Positions 46,378-57,600 of a stretch of 64,000 bases of DNA are shown here, piece after piece. Numbering within the stretch: the stretch's first letter is position 1; each line of letters starts with the position of its first letter. The stretch covers positions 692,369 through 756,368 of the forward strand of contig FJOG01000016.1 of the NCBI GenBank assembly GCA_900073065.1, read 5' to 3'. A program made the translations under genes and the position numbers. Under the pieces are notes generated by a model. That model was given only the letters and a program-made list of their open reading frames with translations. It was not told where the DNA came from and did no database searches. Source of the stretch: Phialocephala subalpina. Lineage: Eukaryota; Ascomycota; Leotiomycetes; Helotiales; Mollisiaceae.

Positions 46378-46480
46378 AAAAAAAGAGGTGTACTCTCTCA
46401 GACTGAGCGTGTCTAGTGCAGGGGCCATGCTAATCTTCTCTGTATCTTTTCAAATGTTTGACCAGACTTTTTATCGGCGA
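46378..46480 (-). ncRNA. U6 snRNA-like sequence with a 5-nt deletion
   Basis: On the minus strand the core GATACAGAGAAGATTAGCAT, then GGCCCCTGCACTA (46446 leftward), is the invariant U6 spliceosomal RNA region including ACAGAG and the U4-pairing segment. Upstream, TGGTCAAA..TTTGAAA also matches fungal U6. Downstream the usual CACTAAGGATGACACGC is CACTAGACACGC, lacking five bases (AGGAT) of the internal stem-loop. A run of eight T then follows, as a Pol III terminator. The 5' end is approximate. U6 loop bases are essential for splicing catalysis, so this is probably a pseudogene copy, unless the assembly is wrong. Confidence 0.7.
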
Positions 46481-47140
46481 GAAGTTAAATCTATAAGGGA
46501 CCTGTGTGAGGTGGTGGCTGGTTTAGGCAGCAGGCCAAGGAAACCCCTTTCGGGAAATTGCCACATCGAGGTTTGGGTGGCATAGATGCTTGGATGATTA
46601 GGAAGTTAGCTTTTAATATCTGGTATGATATTGGACATTTGAAGGTAATGTAAATGAGATGGCGACGGCAGAAGAGTCTGCGAATGAAGACGCTAGCAAA
46701 GTATGATCTGAATACTTCAACCCTGGCGGATGGAGGCTTGGATGGTGCAAGAAAATGGACTTGCTTCAGAATTCGCATAATATTAAAGGAATTTTGGATC
46801 AGAGTTCGTCTTCTCAAACGCCACGCTACATGTACACAGATCTCCCATGCGATATGAGTCGGCAAACTGAAACTCAAAAGCCAGACAGATCGCGCCGACT
46901 CAGACACCTGGACACTTCTCCAAGATAGAGAAATGAAAAGCTTTCGAACAATATCTAGCAAAACATAGTGCCACTCGGCGTTAACATCGTATTAGGACAA
47001 CAAAGTTGCACTCGTTGGGCGTAAAGGTTCTCAATAGTAGGCCATGCATCTCTCTGCAAGAGGACGCTCAAATAATTTCATGCACTTACAAAGCTCGCGA
47101 GAGCAATATATTTTCTTTAAAAACGCTATGCTATGCAATC
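46481..47140. other. Intergenic, no gene seen
   Basis: Upstream of the U6-like sequence and 3' of the TFIIIC gene. Overlapping frames are not recognisable. No clear TATA box at the expected U6 distance. Confidence 0.4.
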
Positions 47141-48818
47141 CTACTCTGCCGTCCATCCACCATTCATCGGGGTATCATCTTCCTCGCCTGGAGCATCCTC
47201 ATCATGTAAAGTCCCATCATCAAAGAACTGTGAGCCAGGACTCTCATAATACACACCACCATTCGGTGTCTCGACACCTCCATATCCCGATTCCATGCTC
47301 TCAAGGTCTTTGGGTGTCCAGACATATCTATCTCCTATAGGAATCGGACTCTGGAAGTCAATTGGCGTCTCGGCCATCATGCTGTCGAATCCGGCGGGTG
47401 TACCAACGCTCCAGTTCTGTGAAGTGCCATCGTACATGCTGGTATCCATGGAAGCTCGCCTGGAATCATCAAACGCAACAGATGATTGTCCACGTGGAAG
47501 TCGTCCTCCCCTACCTCTTCCCCGCCCTCTTCCTCTGCCTCGTCCTCGTCCTCGTCCTCTTTGGCTTCCTCGTCCGCCTCTCTCCGTTCCAACTTCCCAG
47601 CCACCTCTATTCCTCCCACTACTAACAGGCCTCGACGACGCCCTAACCTCCTCCTCAATCTTCGCCCTCTCCTCCGGACCGTCCACCATACCCCTCTCCT
47701 CATCCTCCCTATCCATAACCCGCAACCTCTCCGTCGCTTCGTCCACCACCTCTTTCCCCATCTGATCCTTAAAAATAATCTTCCCAAGAGCAATCCTCTC
47801 CTCTCTCCTCTTAGTCCTCAGTTCTTCTTTCCATTGCGAGTTCCTCATTCGTTTCTTAACATTGACTGTTACCATATCTTCCTCTCCTTTATTTTCTTTA
47901 ATTTGGATTAATTTGCTGAGGAAGGCAGCTTGTTCTTTTCGGATGGTGCTTGCTTGTCTGTAGACTTGGATTTGGGACGACTTGGGTACTTTTACGTCTT
48001 CGCCGAAAGCTTCGTCTTCGAACCGAGTACGTTTTCGACTTTCTTGAAGTTTGGGCTTCAGTTGTATGGATTTGGAGATTATGCGTGCTGAGCTGGCGGC
48101 TAGGAGGTCGACGTTGTCGGGTAGCTGGCGCAAGCTAGGTAGAGTATATGGATCGTATTCACCGCGTTTCGTAAACAACATCTCGGTACCGATATTTGCG
48201 GCCCATTGACAAGAGTAGACATGTCCATCATAAGAAACGATCGGGTTGTTGGTATCGAGGTCGAGAATCTGGACTTGATCCGGCCTCCTGATCGCTGGAG
48301 TGTATTCCCAATTCTCTCCGGTCTTTAGGATAGGCTCAATTGAGACTGGGGCTGGAATTGAAGGAGCGATATTCTGTCCATCGTCTTCATCTTCTTGGTC
48401 TGACCCTGCTGCCTCTGTAGATTTCTGCGCAGGAGTTGACGCGCCGTCTTCGACATTGAATGTTGGCGCGACCTTGTATGCCGTTGGTCCATATTTCGCT
48501 CTTCCCAACCTGCCAAAACTCGGGTTCGTCCAACGAGTTTTTTTGCGATCTCCTTCGACTGGTGCTTTGTGTTTGGTGGGGATGTCGGGTGTGGTGAGGT
48601 CGAGAGTTACGTAGAATGTCTGCGAAGATTAGCTTTCGTTATTGAAAATACGACGATTGTGGATTGTCGACCTCTGTCTCTGTTGTAGAGTATTCGTATT
48701 CCCATTCGTCTTCGTCGTCTATTGCGTGCGCCGAGGTCAATGGCTGTGGGAAAGGGTCTTGTGGTGGGGTAATTTGAGGTGACTCGGCCTCGTGAGGTCG
48801 GTGTGAATGCGACATCAT
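47141..48818 (-). CDS. TFIIIC triple-barrel domain protein (RNA polymerase III factor)
   Basis: Exons 48818-48672 and 48619-47141 give 541 residues. The TFIIIC triple-barrel signature is split by the intron: EWEYEYSTTETE then TFYVTLDLT, completed by VQILDLDTNNPIVSYDG and YSCQWAANIGTEMLFTK. In yeast and fission yeast this module belongs to the tau/Sfc subunit that helps TFIIIC hold A-box promoters of tRNA genes. The C-terminal half is unusual: a charged coiled region, a run of about 10 Arg-Gly pairs (near 47490-47570), and an acidic, Gly/Asp-rich end. The RG run is encoded by a near-hexamer repeat (CGTCCT on the plus strand). Two adjacent ATGs exist; the first is used. Confidence 0.82.
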
Positions 48819-49190
48819 GGGCGGTAGTTAGGGTGGAGGTATCGTTGTAAGTCCTGCAGATAAGACATCTGGAAGAAGTTCGGAAGGGCAGTCTGTGTGT
48901 CGAGTTCGGGAAGATTTGTGGTAATTTGTGGGAGGAGCTCAGGAAGCTCAGGAAGCTCGGCGAAAGTCAATAAAAATTGTTGATGCCTGAGGCTGCAAGT
49001 TTATTCCAACGTCCCATCATGGGGTAGACATCCAAATGAAAGTATCACAACATTGAGTTTACGAACACTCTTAAAAATCCGTGCCGGCCATCGTATACTC
49101 CAAACCATTCTTCCTACCTCCCAAGTCATTCAATTCGTCCATTCTTTGACCTCATAAAAGCGCAAAGCTTCTTCGCGTCCCCTGTGCCCT
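48819..49190. other. Intergenic, no gene seen
   Basis: Promoter of the TFIIIC gene and 3' end of the methyltransferase gene. A short repeat of AGGAAGCTC occurs near 48938-48960. Nothing else. Confidence 0.45.
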
Positions 49191-50137
49191 TCACTTCGTG
49201 AGAACCCCCATAGTGTGCGGAACAACATGATAACTTGGCTCATCGTCCGGCTGATATAAATCAACATTCGTCCACTCCCCCGCCTCCTCCAACCATCTCA
49301 CCGTATCCCTCGTGATCGAACAGCCACCCAGAAAATGCGGCCACAAGATATCAATAGCCGCTACTCTCACATCAGCTCAATACGTGTATCCAAATAACCG
49401 GGAAACTCACCTTGATACCACTTCATCAACTTCCCCTGATGTTTGTATGCTACCACATGTTCATATATCACCCAAATACCCCCTTTCTTCAAATAGGAAT
49501 ACAGTTCCTCAATCATCTTCTTCGGCTCGGGAACAGAACAGAGACACTGGATCGTGACGATGGTATCTACTCCCCCTTTTCCAACCCACTTGTCCCCCAA
49601 GTCCTCGACGCCTACAGGAGCAATTTCGTAGATCTCTTCTAGACCAGCTTCCTTGATTCTTTTCTGGAGTGCAGCGTGATGATCACGATTCGGCTCCGCA
49701 CCGTAGATCTTCGTGATTTTACTCTTATCGAATAATTTCAACCATTCTCCGCTTCCAGGTCCGATGTCGAGGACGACCCCACGTGCTTGTTCGATGAGCG
49801 GGCCTGCACGAGGGGTAGCATTTTCCCGCATCCTAGGACAAGTTAGCATTTTGCTTTTTGTGAAGAGTGATAGGGAATGAATGAAACTCCGCCGGGAACT
49901 CTAACACAGCGAAGTACAGGAAGCAAAATAAAGAAAGGTAATTTACTCAGGTCCGACTCTACTCCAGAAGGTGGCGAACCAAGCATCTTTGAAGAGGGGG
50001 ATGGAGAAAAATGGAGCGTATTCGCCGCGCGAGATGAGTTTGAAAATCGTGCGAGGAATATAAGTTGTGGCATATATCATGAAATGTATGGGATCGATGA
50101 TGTGCCAGAACACATCGAGCTGTTTGTCAAACACCAT
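49191..50137 (-). CDS. SAM-dependent methyltransferase, METTL7-like
   Basis: Exons 50137-49947, 49832-49411 and 49360-49191 give 260 residues. A hydrophobic N-terminus (FWHIIDPIHFMIYATTYI) suggests membrane association. The class I methyltransferase domain follows: motif I VVLDIGPGSGEW, acidic motif II IYGAEPNRDHHA, motif IV TIVTIQCLCSVPEP, then YLKKGGIWVIYEH. This order fits METTL7-like enzymes, some of which methylate thiols or lipids at ER and lipid droplets. The substrate here is not known. An in-frame ATG at 50263 would add 42 residues that look like untranslated sequence. Confidence 0.78.
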
Positions 50138-50537
50138 CTTGGGGGTTGTGGTGGCGGTGCGCTTTTGAATTGTTTCTGGTGGGATGAAAAAGAAGCGGGA
50201 TTCTGGAAAGGAAAAAGATTTTGGGTGGGAGAGAAGTTTATATGTGACGCGGAACTGTATCATGCCGTCCAAGCGAGCTGATTTAGTCTGATATCAGCTC
50301 CCGCCCAACATCGATGAAGCTATGTGGATATCAAGTATGACCGAGCATGTCTGGGATGGGATTTCAGATTGGCCAAAGTTTGTGGTCTCGAACATCACAC
50401 TAGTGTCGTCGGAGGGAGGTTCAACGACAACACATGTAGCAACGTTCCTTCCCTAGCAGGATATCACTTCTAGCACGCGGCGAGAAACGCGCTCGTAACT
50501 TTCATTTTGGGTGCTCTAGCCCCACACTATTTACACA
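50138..50537. other. Intergenic, no gene seen
   Basis: Upstream of the methyltransferase gene and 3' of the helicase gene. Confidence 0.45.
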
Positions 50538-53500
50538 TCATATCCTACTCCTGTCCTTCGGCATCTTTTTCTCCTCCAACGCCTCCAGATCCTTTTTCTT
50601 ATGGAAATGCGGCGCAGCCTCATGCAACCATTCAGGTTTGATGGGCATGCAACTTCGCATGTACTCCTTCGTCGTTTGTACAAGTTCGTGATATATCAAC
50701 GTCTTGACAGGCGAGTCTTCTCCCATCAGCACCGACGATGGGTGCACCCACACAGTTGTGTTGTTCTTGATAGTGCGGTAGCTATCCCCCCCACGCTGCA
50801 GCCGCGCCGCATTCGGGAAGAACCCAGCTGTCAGAGCTTTCTGGATGGGAACTAGATCAGCTTGACCACAACTTGATAGAGTGACCTCGACCCGCTCGCA
50901 GAGTTTCGCAAGCTGGTCTCGCACATCTCGAGCTCGGGTCAGAGATCGTTGTTGCAGGAAGTTCTCTTTCGCCCAGATGATGCTGAAATCACTGTCCACC
51001 CACTGATTCCAGATATTGAGGTAGGTAACGTGGTCACCGCCTTCCTTGATAGTGAACCGTGCTCGAGCACTGTCTGCATGGATCTTCTTGTCCTTGGGGC
51101 GGAAGAATAGTGCTGATGCTTCACTTAACATCGACACGATCGAAAGTATTTCCTCCACGCATCCAAGTTTGTCTGCAGCTAGAACTGCTTTTGCTAACAT
51201 GGGGTCGGTAGGGAATTCGGCCATTTGTCGTCCGAGCTTGGTCAGCTCTCCCTGGTGGTTTAGCGCCTGCAATGCAAACAATTGGTTCAATGCACCAATC
51301 AGTGTTTCCGTAGGGGGCGGATCCATGAATTCAAATTCCAGAAGGTCGTTGATGCCCAGAGATTTAAGCAACAGTACAATACCGTTGAGATTGGTCCGCT
51401 GAATTTCTGGGGTGGTGCTCTCTTCCATCTCGTTCATGAACGCCCACTTCGTATAAAGTCGGAAACATTTTCCTGACCCAACACGACCTGCACGTCCACT
51501 TCTCTGATTTGCAGAGGCACGTGAACATGGAACTGCCACGAGTTTCGACATGCCAGTAGCTGGGTTGTACACGTTCTCCTTGACGAAACCAGGGTCGATG
51601 ACATATACGATACCATCGATGGTCAAACTCGTCTCTGCGATATTCGTCGCCAATACGACTTTGCGTGCACCATCAGGAGTAGGCTCGAAAATCTTGCTCT
51701 GCAGTTCCGACGGTAAGTTGGCATAGATAGGACAGATCACAAGTTCCGGTACTCTGCTTCCCAATTTTCGTGAGATTTCGGTGATGTTCTGCTCCGCAGC
51801 TTCGATCTCGTCCTGACCAGTCAGGAAGACAAGGATATCACCCTTGCCTTGAGTTGTGTGAATTTGGAAGACTGTGGTGATAGCAGCAGCGAGGTAGTTC
51901 GCTTCCGGCTGAGGTGTGTAATGGATGTCGACGGGGTATCTTCTTCCGGGAATATTGAATATGGGTGCGTCGTCGAAGTACTCTGCAAATTTCGCAGCAT
52001 TCATAGTAGCAGACGAGATAAGCAGCTTCATCTCGGGTCGTTCTCTGGCCAGATCTTTGACAAGAGCAAGTAAGATATCAGTGTGTACAGTTCTCTCATG
52101 TGCTTCGTCGATCATAAGAGCCGAGTAGCCACCTAGATCTGGTTCTGTCATAAATTCTCTCAGCAACATACCATCTGTCATATATTTCAAGACAGTCTTG
52201 TCGCTGGTAGAGTCCTCGAATCGGATCGAGTATCCAACTTCGTTACCAACCTTCACTCCCATCTCGTCAGCAACACGAGCAGCAACACTCATAGCTGCAA
52301 CTCGACGAGGTTGAGTGCATCCAACTTTGAGGCCACCTTTCGTGTATCCAGCTTCGTGGAGATATTGCGGTAACTGGGTCGTCTTTCCACTTCCAGTTTC
52401 TCCCACAATAACAAGAATCTGATACTGCTCCAGAGCTGCGAGAAATTGATCTCGGTAAGCATAGATGGGCAAACTTTTTCGGGTTTCGTCCATCGATAGG
52501 GCTCTCTTCTCAGCGGCCTTCAGCTGTTCAGAAAGGAAGCGCTCCTCTTTGCTCATGCCCGCCCCCTCCCCTGGCAATTTTGAATCCATGATCCACTTAA
52601 TGCCTTGCTCCTCGTCCAAAACATAGTCGTACTCGCCATCTTCGACTCGTTCATTGCTCTGGATTTGTGCTTTTGCCTTCGAAGCTTGTTCTCTTTCCCA
52701 CTCCTCGTGCTCTGTGACAAATTTCTCCTGGCCGTACTCGTCCCTGTCGACGTATCGTTTGTACATGGCTTCTTCCTTCTTCTTCCTATCAATCTTGCCC
52801 TTTTCAGTGATGTAGTCTTCTGGCATAGCATAGCCATCGAGATGGTCGTCGATCCGAAGTCGCTCTTCAGCAATTCGAAGAACCTCCCTATTCTTCGCAA
52901 ACTCTGCCTTCTCCCTGTCAGACAATCTCACGCCACTTCGCAGCTCTTCTTGTTCTTCTGCGACCTGTTTCCGTAGCAGTGCCAAACGTTCCGCCTCACG
53001 TTTCTTCAAGTAATCCTGTCGCGATCTTTCCCTGAGATCAGGTAGCGCAGCACTTCTAGCAGCAGCATCTTCAGCCAGAGCTCTCCGTTGCGCCAGTATA
53101 GTCCCCTCCTTCGTTGACGACCTATCCTCCACAATCTTCTTCGTCCTATCGGCATCTTTATATGCTAATCTCTTTGCGAAAGCATCCTTCTCCGCCTGGT
53201 CTCTCCTCCGTTCTCGTTCCTCATCATCCAAGCCATCATCCTCGTCATGGTCCACCTTCACTCGCTTTGACGCAGATTCCTGGAACTCTGGCTCTTCCTC
53301 TGAAACATATTCCTCATCGCCCCATCGGTCGTCAAAATCTGCTTCGTTGTTTTCTCGTTTGCGAATAGCTTTTGATCGATGTTCTGATTCGTGGCGGGGT
53401 GATCGTTCTCTGTTCCTGTCGCGACTTCGTTCCCTGTGTTTCTCTCGTCTTGAAGAAGACTTCTCACCATGGCGCCTCTTGTCCTTCTTCTTTTCTACTA

Positions 53501-53627
53501 CTTTTGCTGGCCCAACCTCATCATCTGCCATAGGAAGAAGTGCATACTTTTTTGCGGCGCCCATGGTGGGACAGAGACAGCGAAGGAATGACTTGACCGA
53601 ACTGTTAAGATTGTTAGCAAGTGTCAT
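50538..53627 (-). CDS. PRP2: Prp2-type DEAH-box pre-mRNA splicing helicase
   Basis: Intron-less frame of up to 1029 residues. Motifs are complete: [10 protein letters not shown] (about 407), MIDEAHERT (about 504), [19 protein letters not shown], and [10 protein letters not shown] (about 706), followed by the ratchet/HA2 and OB-fold region of DEAH helicases. The N-terminal third is the charged, Arg/Glu/Asp-rich extension with [12 protein letters not shown] stretches typical of spliceosomal DEAH proteins; the extension with [17 protein letters not shown] matches Prp2/DHX16. Prp2 uses ATP to remodel the spliceosome before the first splicing step, in the nucleus. The start could be 53627, 53564 or 53531 (MADDEVGP); the last fits the family best but the longest is given. 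Confidence 0.88.
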   Translation of the reverse strand: MTLANNLNSSVKSFLRCLCPTMGAAKKYALLPMADDEVGPAKVVEKKKDKRRHGEKSSSRREKHRERSRDRNRERSPRHESEHRSKAIRKRENNEADFDDRWGDEEYVSEEEPEFQESASKRVKVDHDEDDGLDDEERERRRDQAEKDAFAKRLAYKDADRTKKIVEDRSSTKEGTILAQRRALAEDAAARSAALPDLRERSRQDYLKKREAERLALLRKQVAEEQEELRSGVRLSDREKAEFAKNREVLRIAEERLRIDDHLDGYAMPEDYITEKGKIDRKKKEEAMYKRYVDRDEYGQEKFVTEHEEWEREQASKAKAQIQSNERVEDGEYDYVLDEEQGIKWIMDSKLPGEGAGMSKEERFLSEQLKAAEKRALSMDETRKSLPIYAYRDQFLAALEQYQILVIVGETGSGKTTQLPQYLHEAGYTKGGLKVGCTQPRRVAAMSVAARVADEMGVKVGNEVGYSIRFEDSTSDKTVLKYMTDGMLLREFMTEPDLGGYSALMIDEAHERTVHTDILLALVKDLARERPEMKLLISSATMNAAKFAEYFDDAPIFNIPGRRYPVDIHYTPQPEANYLAAAITTVFQIHTTQGKGDILVFLTGQDEIEAAEQNITEISRKLGSRVPELVICPIYANLPSELQSKIFEPTPDGARKVVLATNIAETSLTIDGIVYVIDPGFVKENVYNPATGMSKLVAVPCSRASANQRSGRAGRVGSGKCFRLYTKWAFMNEMEESTTPEIQRTNLNGIVLLLKSLGINDLLEFEFMDPPPTETLIGALNQLFALQALNHQGELTKLGRQMAEFPTDPMLAKAVLAADKLGCVEEILSIVSMLSEASALFFRPKDKKIHADSARARFTIKEGGDHVTYLNIWNQWVDSDFSIIWAKENFLQQRSLTRARDVRDQLAKLCERVEVTLSSCGQADLVPIQKALTAGFFPNAARLQRGGDSYRTIKNNTTVWVHPSSVLMGEDSPVKTLIYHELVQTTKEYMRSCMPIKPEWLHEAAPHFHKKKDLEALEEKKMPKDRSRI

Positions 53628-53991
53628 CTAGTGATTCGGGTGGGAAGACAGACTTGGTCGAACAGAAGAATGGAGATCAAAAACTGAACAAGTTTTGCCG
53701 TCGGTTTGAAGATTGCCTTTCTAGGCCGAAGCTCTGGTATTGCGCAAAGAAGCTCAACGGGTCTCCGTAAATTTATCTGGACCCCGGCTCGCTCCAAAAA
53801 GAGACCAAGTGGCAGTATCTCGTTCCGCCCTCACATAAATCTGGCCCATTCAACTTCACCCTTCACCCAATTTAATTTCTCCTAGTCTCTCTTTCATTCT
53901 TTCCCATGCGTGCCTCTATTTAAACAATTGATTGTCCTCGAAGCATTGGGCCAACACTCGTTGTCAAGGCGGGCGCACCGCAGTCGCAAGA
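53628..53991. other. Divergent promoter region
   Basis: Shared by the helicase (minus) and DnaJ (plus) genes. Pyrimidine-rich; no coding sequence. Confidence 0.5.
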
Positions 53992-55427
53992 ATGTGGCTC
54001 CCCTCCTTTGCTCTCGTGCTCCTGTGTCTCCTACAGCTTGCAATCTGCGCTGAGGATTTCTACAAGGTATGCGCATTGGGTCTCTACAGCTTCACCTTCT
54101 GTATCAAAGCTGACAATTCATAGCTTCTGGGAATAGACAAGCATGCCTCAGAGAAAGATATCAAGCGCGCATACCGAACACTGAGCAAGAAATACCATCC
54201 CGATAAGAACCCGTACGACCCGCCAGCCTCAGATTGAATGGTGTTATCTACTAACACGGCAAGCAGTGGAGATGAAACCGCGAAACAGAAGTTCGTCGAA
54301 GTAGCAGAAGCATACGAAGCTCTCTCCGATCCCGAATCGCGGAAGATCTACGACCAATATGGACACGAAGGGTTGAAGCAGCGTCGTAGGTGATACTTCT
54401 TTTAGGATATTTTCCCGAAACATTTCTTGAAGGCAATTGCTAACTGCCCCGTCTTCTAGAGCAAGGTGGCGGCCAACAACACCATGATCCATTCGACCTC
54501 TTCTCCCGATTCTTCGGCGGCGGCGGGCATTTCGGACATCAGCCAGGGCAAAGACGAGGTCCAGACATGGAAGTCCGCGTCGGTGTCCCACTGCGAGATT
54601 TCTACAACGGCCATACTACCGAATTCCAGCTCGAGAAACAACACATCTGCGAAGAATGCGAAGGCTCAGGAAGCGCAGACGGACATACAGAGACGTGTAG
54701 CGCATGTAACGGCCACGGAGTCCAGATCAAGAAACACATGCTCGCGCCTGGAATATTTCAACAAGTCCAAGCTACCTGCGATTCTTGCGGTGGACGAGGA
54801 AAGACTATCAAGAACAAATGCCCAGTTTGTCAAGGCAATAGAGTTGTGCGAAAGGTCAGCACGTTCGCATTGAATGTTGAGAGGGGGGCGCCGAAAGGGA
54901 AGAGGATCGTGTACGAGAATGATGCGGATGAGAGTCCGGATTATGTTGCTGGGGATCTGCACGTTACGCTTGTGGAAAAGGAGGCGAATCTCAACGAGGA
55001 TAATGAGTTGAGAGTTGATGGGACTTTTTTCCGAAGGAAGGGAGACGACTTGTATTGGAAGGAAGTGCTTTCACTTAGAGAGGCTTGGTTGGGTGCTTGG
55101 ACGAGGAATCTCACCCACCTTGATGGCCATATCGTTTCTTTGAGCCGGAACCGAGGAGAAACGATCCAGCCAGGACAAGTCGAGCGAGTGAAGGGACAGG
55201 GAATGCCAAAATGGCATGAAGATGGCGATAGCGTCTACCACACAACAGAGTTCGGCGATCTGATGGTGGAATACACCGTCATCCTCCCAGATCAGATGGA
55301 GAAGGGCATGGAGAAAGATTTCTGGGCTCTATGGGAGAAGTGGAGGAAGAAGAATGGAGTCGATCTGCACAAGGATATTGGACGACCCGAAGGATCAGTT
55401 GCTCATTCGAATAAGGATGAGTTGTGA
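53992..55427 (+). CDS. ER-lumenal DnaJ/Hsp40 co-chaperone, Scj1-like
   Basis: Exons 53992-54066, 54124-54212, 54267-54385 and 54460-55427 give 416 residues. A signal peptide ([20 protein letters not shown]) is followed at once by the J domain, with HPD at 50-52. A short Gly-rich linker leads to the zinc-binding region with four CxxCxG-type repeats: [24 protein letters not shown] and a weaker CPVCQGNR. The C-terminal substrate-binding part ends in KDEL, a lumenal retention signal. This is the type I Hsp40 plan of yeast Scj1, which works with the Hsp70 Kar2/BiP in ER folding and degradation. An intron separates the signal peptide from the J domain. Confidence 0.9.
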
Positions 55428-55819
55428 GATATGTGTACTAAAAGTAGATGGATATTTCATAGAGAAAATCTAGACTTGATTTCCAGTTCATGACTTTCCT
55501 TATATTTCATGTATGAGATTTGGGGCAGTGACGATGATTGTGATGAAGAGTATTACATTGAGACTCGCTCGTGGGTGTTATCCGAAAGAAAGCATCGCTA
55601 GCAATCTGTACGTGGTATCATCCATCCCATCCCTCCTAGCACCGAAACCTTCCCTAACGCAAAGACCAATATGGTACAGACAAAAGAAATCTCAACCATC
55701 ATCACTTCCTTGACCACCACACCTCCCCCTCCCTATTAATCCTCTCCACCCTCTTCATTACACTCATCCCCTCCAGTTCATATCCCCTCTCATTCCTTCC
55801 ACTCCTCGGCCGTCTTGAT
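55428..55819. other. Intergenic, convergent 3' ends
   Basis: Between the DnaJ and MARVEL genes. Nothing recognised. Confidence 0.5.
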
Positions 55820-56399
55820 TTAGACTCTCGCCCGGCGACGATACCACCCCCGTCTCCCAGCTCTCTGCTCAGCCTTTTGACGGTACTTATGCATAACATA
55901 AATACCCAGCAATGCGGAAACCAAGAAGAAGATCGAAGCTAGGAAGAGGAACGCGAGATCGGCTTTGAATTTGTCGCATGAGCCGCCGTGGGTTATGCCG
56001 TGCCAGTTCCAGATGCTGCCGCAGTTGGGTCCGATGTACTGTTTGCGTGTTAGCTTCAATTGGTCACACAGTAGCAGAAGAGGGATGTGATTGGGTTGAG
56101 GAACAGGGGAAGGGGAGGGGGCATACGTTTGCAAGCAGACCAAAAGCAACCATAAGACCGGCGAAGAGAAGAAAGTCCATAGGCCAATGCACGAAACTAG
56201 CCGTGAACGGCAAGAGGAAAAGTAAAGCGAAGAGGATTCCAATAGCGGCGATGACTTCCGTGTAGATGAAGCGCTTTTTGTTCCATGGTGAGGTGCCTTT
56301 GGAGTGGTGGAGGTATTCGCCTGTGAGACCGGCGACGACGGCTGTGAATGCCAACTCGCCGATGCGGAGGAGGAGGGAGAGGATGTCTTCGAGGATCAT
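55820..56399 (-). CDS. MARVEL-domain membrane protein
   Basis: Exons 56399-56127 and 56038-55820 give 163 residues with four transmembrane helices: LLLRIGELAFTAVVAGL, IAAIGILFALLFLLPF, FLLFAGLMVAFGLLAN and LAFLFLASIFFLVSALLG. A Cys-containing lumenal loop (NCGSIWNWHGITHGGSC) precedes the last. This is the fungal MARVEL form, associated with membrane apposition and vesicle trafficking; the exact role is unknown. The C-terminus is basic (RRGWYRRRARV). Its first 51 codons plus upstream DNA are duplicated in tandem 250 bp further up, so a second ATG copy exists at 56649 that leads into the duplication, not a full gene. Confidence 0.82.
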
Positions 56400-56747
56400 G
56401 GTGACGGCTTGGTGGTAGCTTAGCTACGAGGTTTATATGTGTGTTGTTGATCAGGTAGACTTGTGTTGAAGGCGAAGAGCAGACAGAGAAGAAAACGGCG
56501 ATGACTTCCGTGTAGATGAAGCGCTTTTTGTTCCATGGTGAGGTGCCTTTGGAGTGGTGGAGGTATTCGCCTGTGAGACCGGCGACGACGGCTGTGAATG
56601 CCAACTCGCCGATGCGGAGGAGGAGGGAGAGGATGTCTTCGAGGATCATGGTGACGGCTTGGTGGTAGCTTAGCTACGAGGTTTATATGTGTGTTGTTGA
56701 TCAGGTAGACTTGTGTTGAAGGCGAAGAGCAGACAGAGAAGAAAACG
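56246..56747. repeat. Tandem duplication, period 250 bp, over the MARVEL gene start
   Basis: 56246-56497 and 56496-56747 match over 252 bp, period exactly 250, with a 2-bp (CG) overlap at the junction. The unit includes the first 51 codons of the MARVEL protein and about 95 bp upstream. I saw no difference between copies. Confidence 0.9.
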
Positions 56748-57600
56748 CCATGCCACACTGAAGTCATAATGACCAGGATTATATGGGACAAGCCGCCGTT
56801 CCTTGATTCTGTGGCTCAACTGTGGCTGTTTGCTGGTTCTGAAACACAGCTTCCTTGCTGCTGTTGGCGTATCAGAGATGAGCCGTGAAAGCAGGTATTC
56901 GAGGTGCAGGAAGGACAGCTCAGAAAAGCAGTGATTAAAGAGTCATGTGTTTGAATGGTTGAAAGGATGAAAATAACTGGTTGCCAAAGCATGATATTCT
57001 GACAATCAGATGACAACGGATGCCGCCTGATGGAAAGCACTCCATTGATGTTGAAGCTTGGGTACGGCATCAACAGCAGGGAGCAAATCGCCTGGCCAAG
57101 TCCACCTTGAACCATGGCGGAGATCTTGCCGTACCCAGCGAAGACTTGATTATGGACCATTTCTGTTGGACGAAAAATCGAAATGTTCACGAGGCACAAT
57201 TTCCTCTCGCAGAAAAAATCTTGGTTTGACAAAATTGATATGTGGCTGTGCACTCTCGAGGGTGGCTGATCTCCTAGGTTCTCCTCATCGACTCAAGTCC
57301 AGAACAGATCTTCCATCGCGAAGACCTTGATTCAATTTGAACCTCGGATTATCCTTGGAATGGATTGCTTGGAGGTTGAAGGCCTCGAAAATGTTTCGTC
57401 AGTGCGGCTTTTGACATTGGCAGATGAACAGCGGGAATTGTGGCGTTGAGAAGCAAACACGACCATTTGGTTTTGGTGCCATACATACAAGCTGATCATG
57501 AATTTTAGGACCGTCCACACGAAAGCTTCCAATCGCTTCAATCTTCTGCGATATCGAGGAGTCACATGGTACCGAGGGATCGATTCGCCAAACATTCCCC
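56748..57600. other. Intergenic, no gene seen
   Basis: Upstream of the MARVEL gene and 3' of the aquaporin gene. Open frames on both strands (56816-57253, 57332-57745) are unrecognisable. Confidence 0.4.

Noticed and set aside
47295..47911. Plus-strand frames over the TFIIIC gene
   Set aside because: Antisense shadows of the RG repeat, rich in Pro/Leu/Ser because of the hexamer repeat.
56197..56649. 150-codon frame as a second MARVEL gene
   Set aside because: It is the duplicated 5' end reading out of frame into the first copy; the remaining helices are absent.
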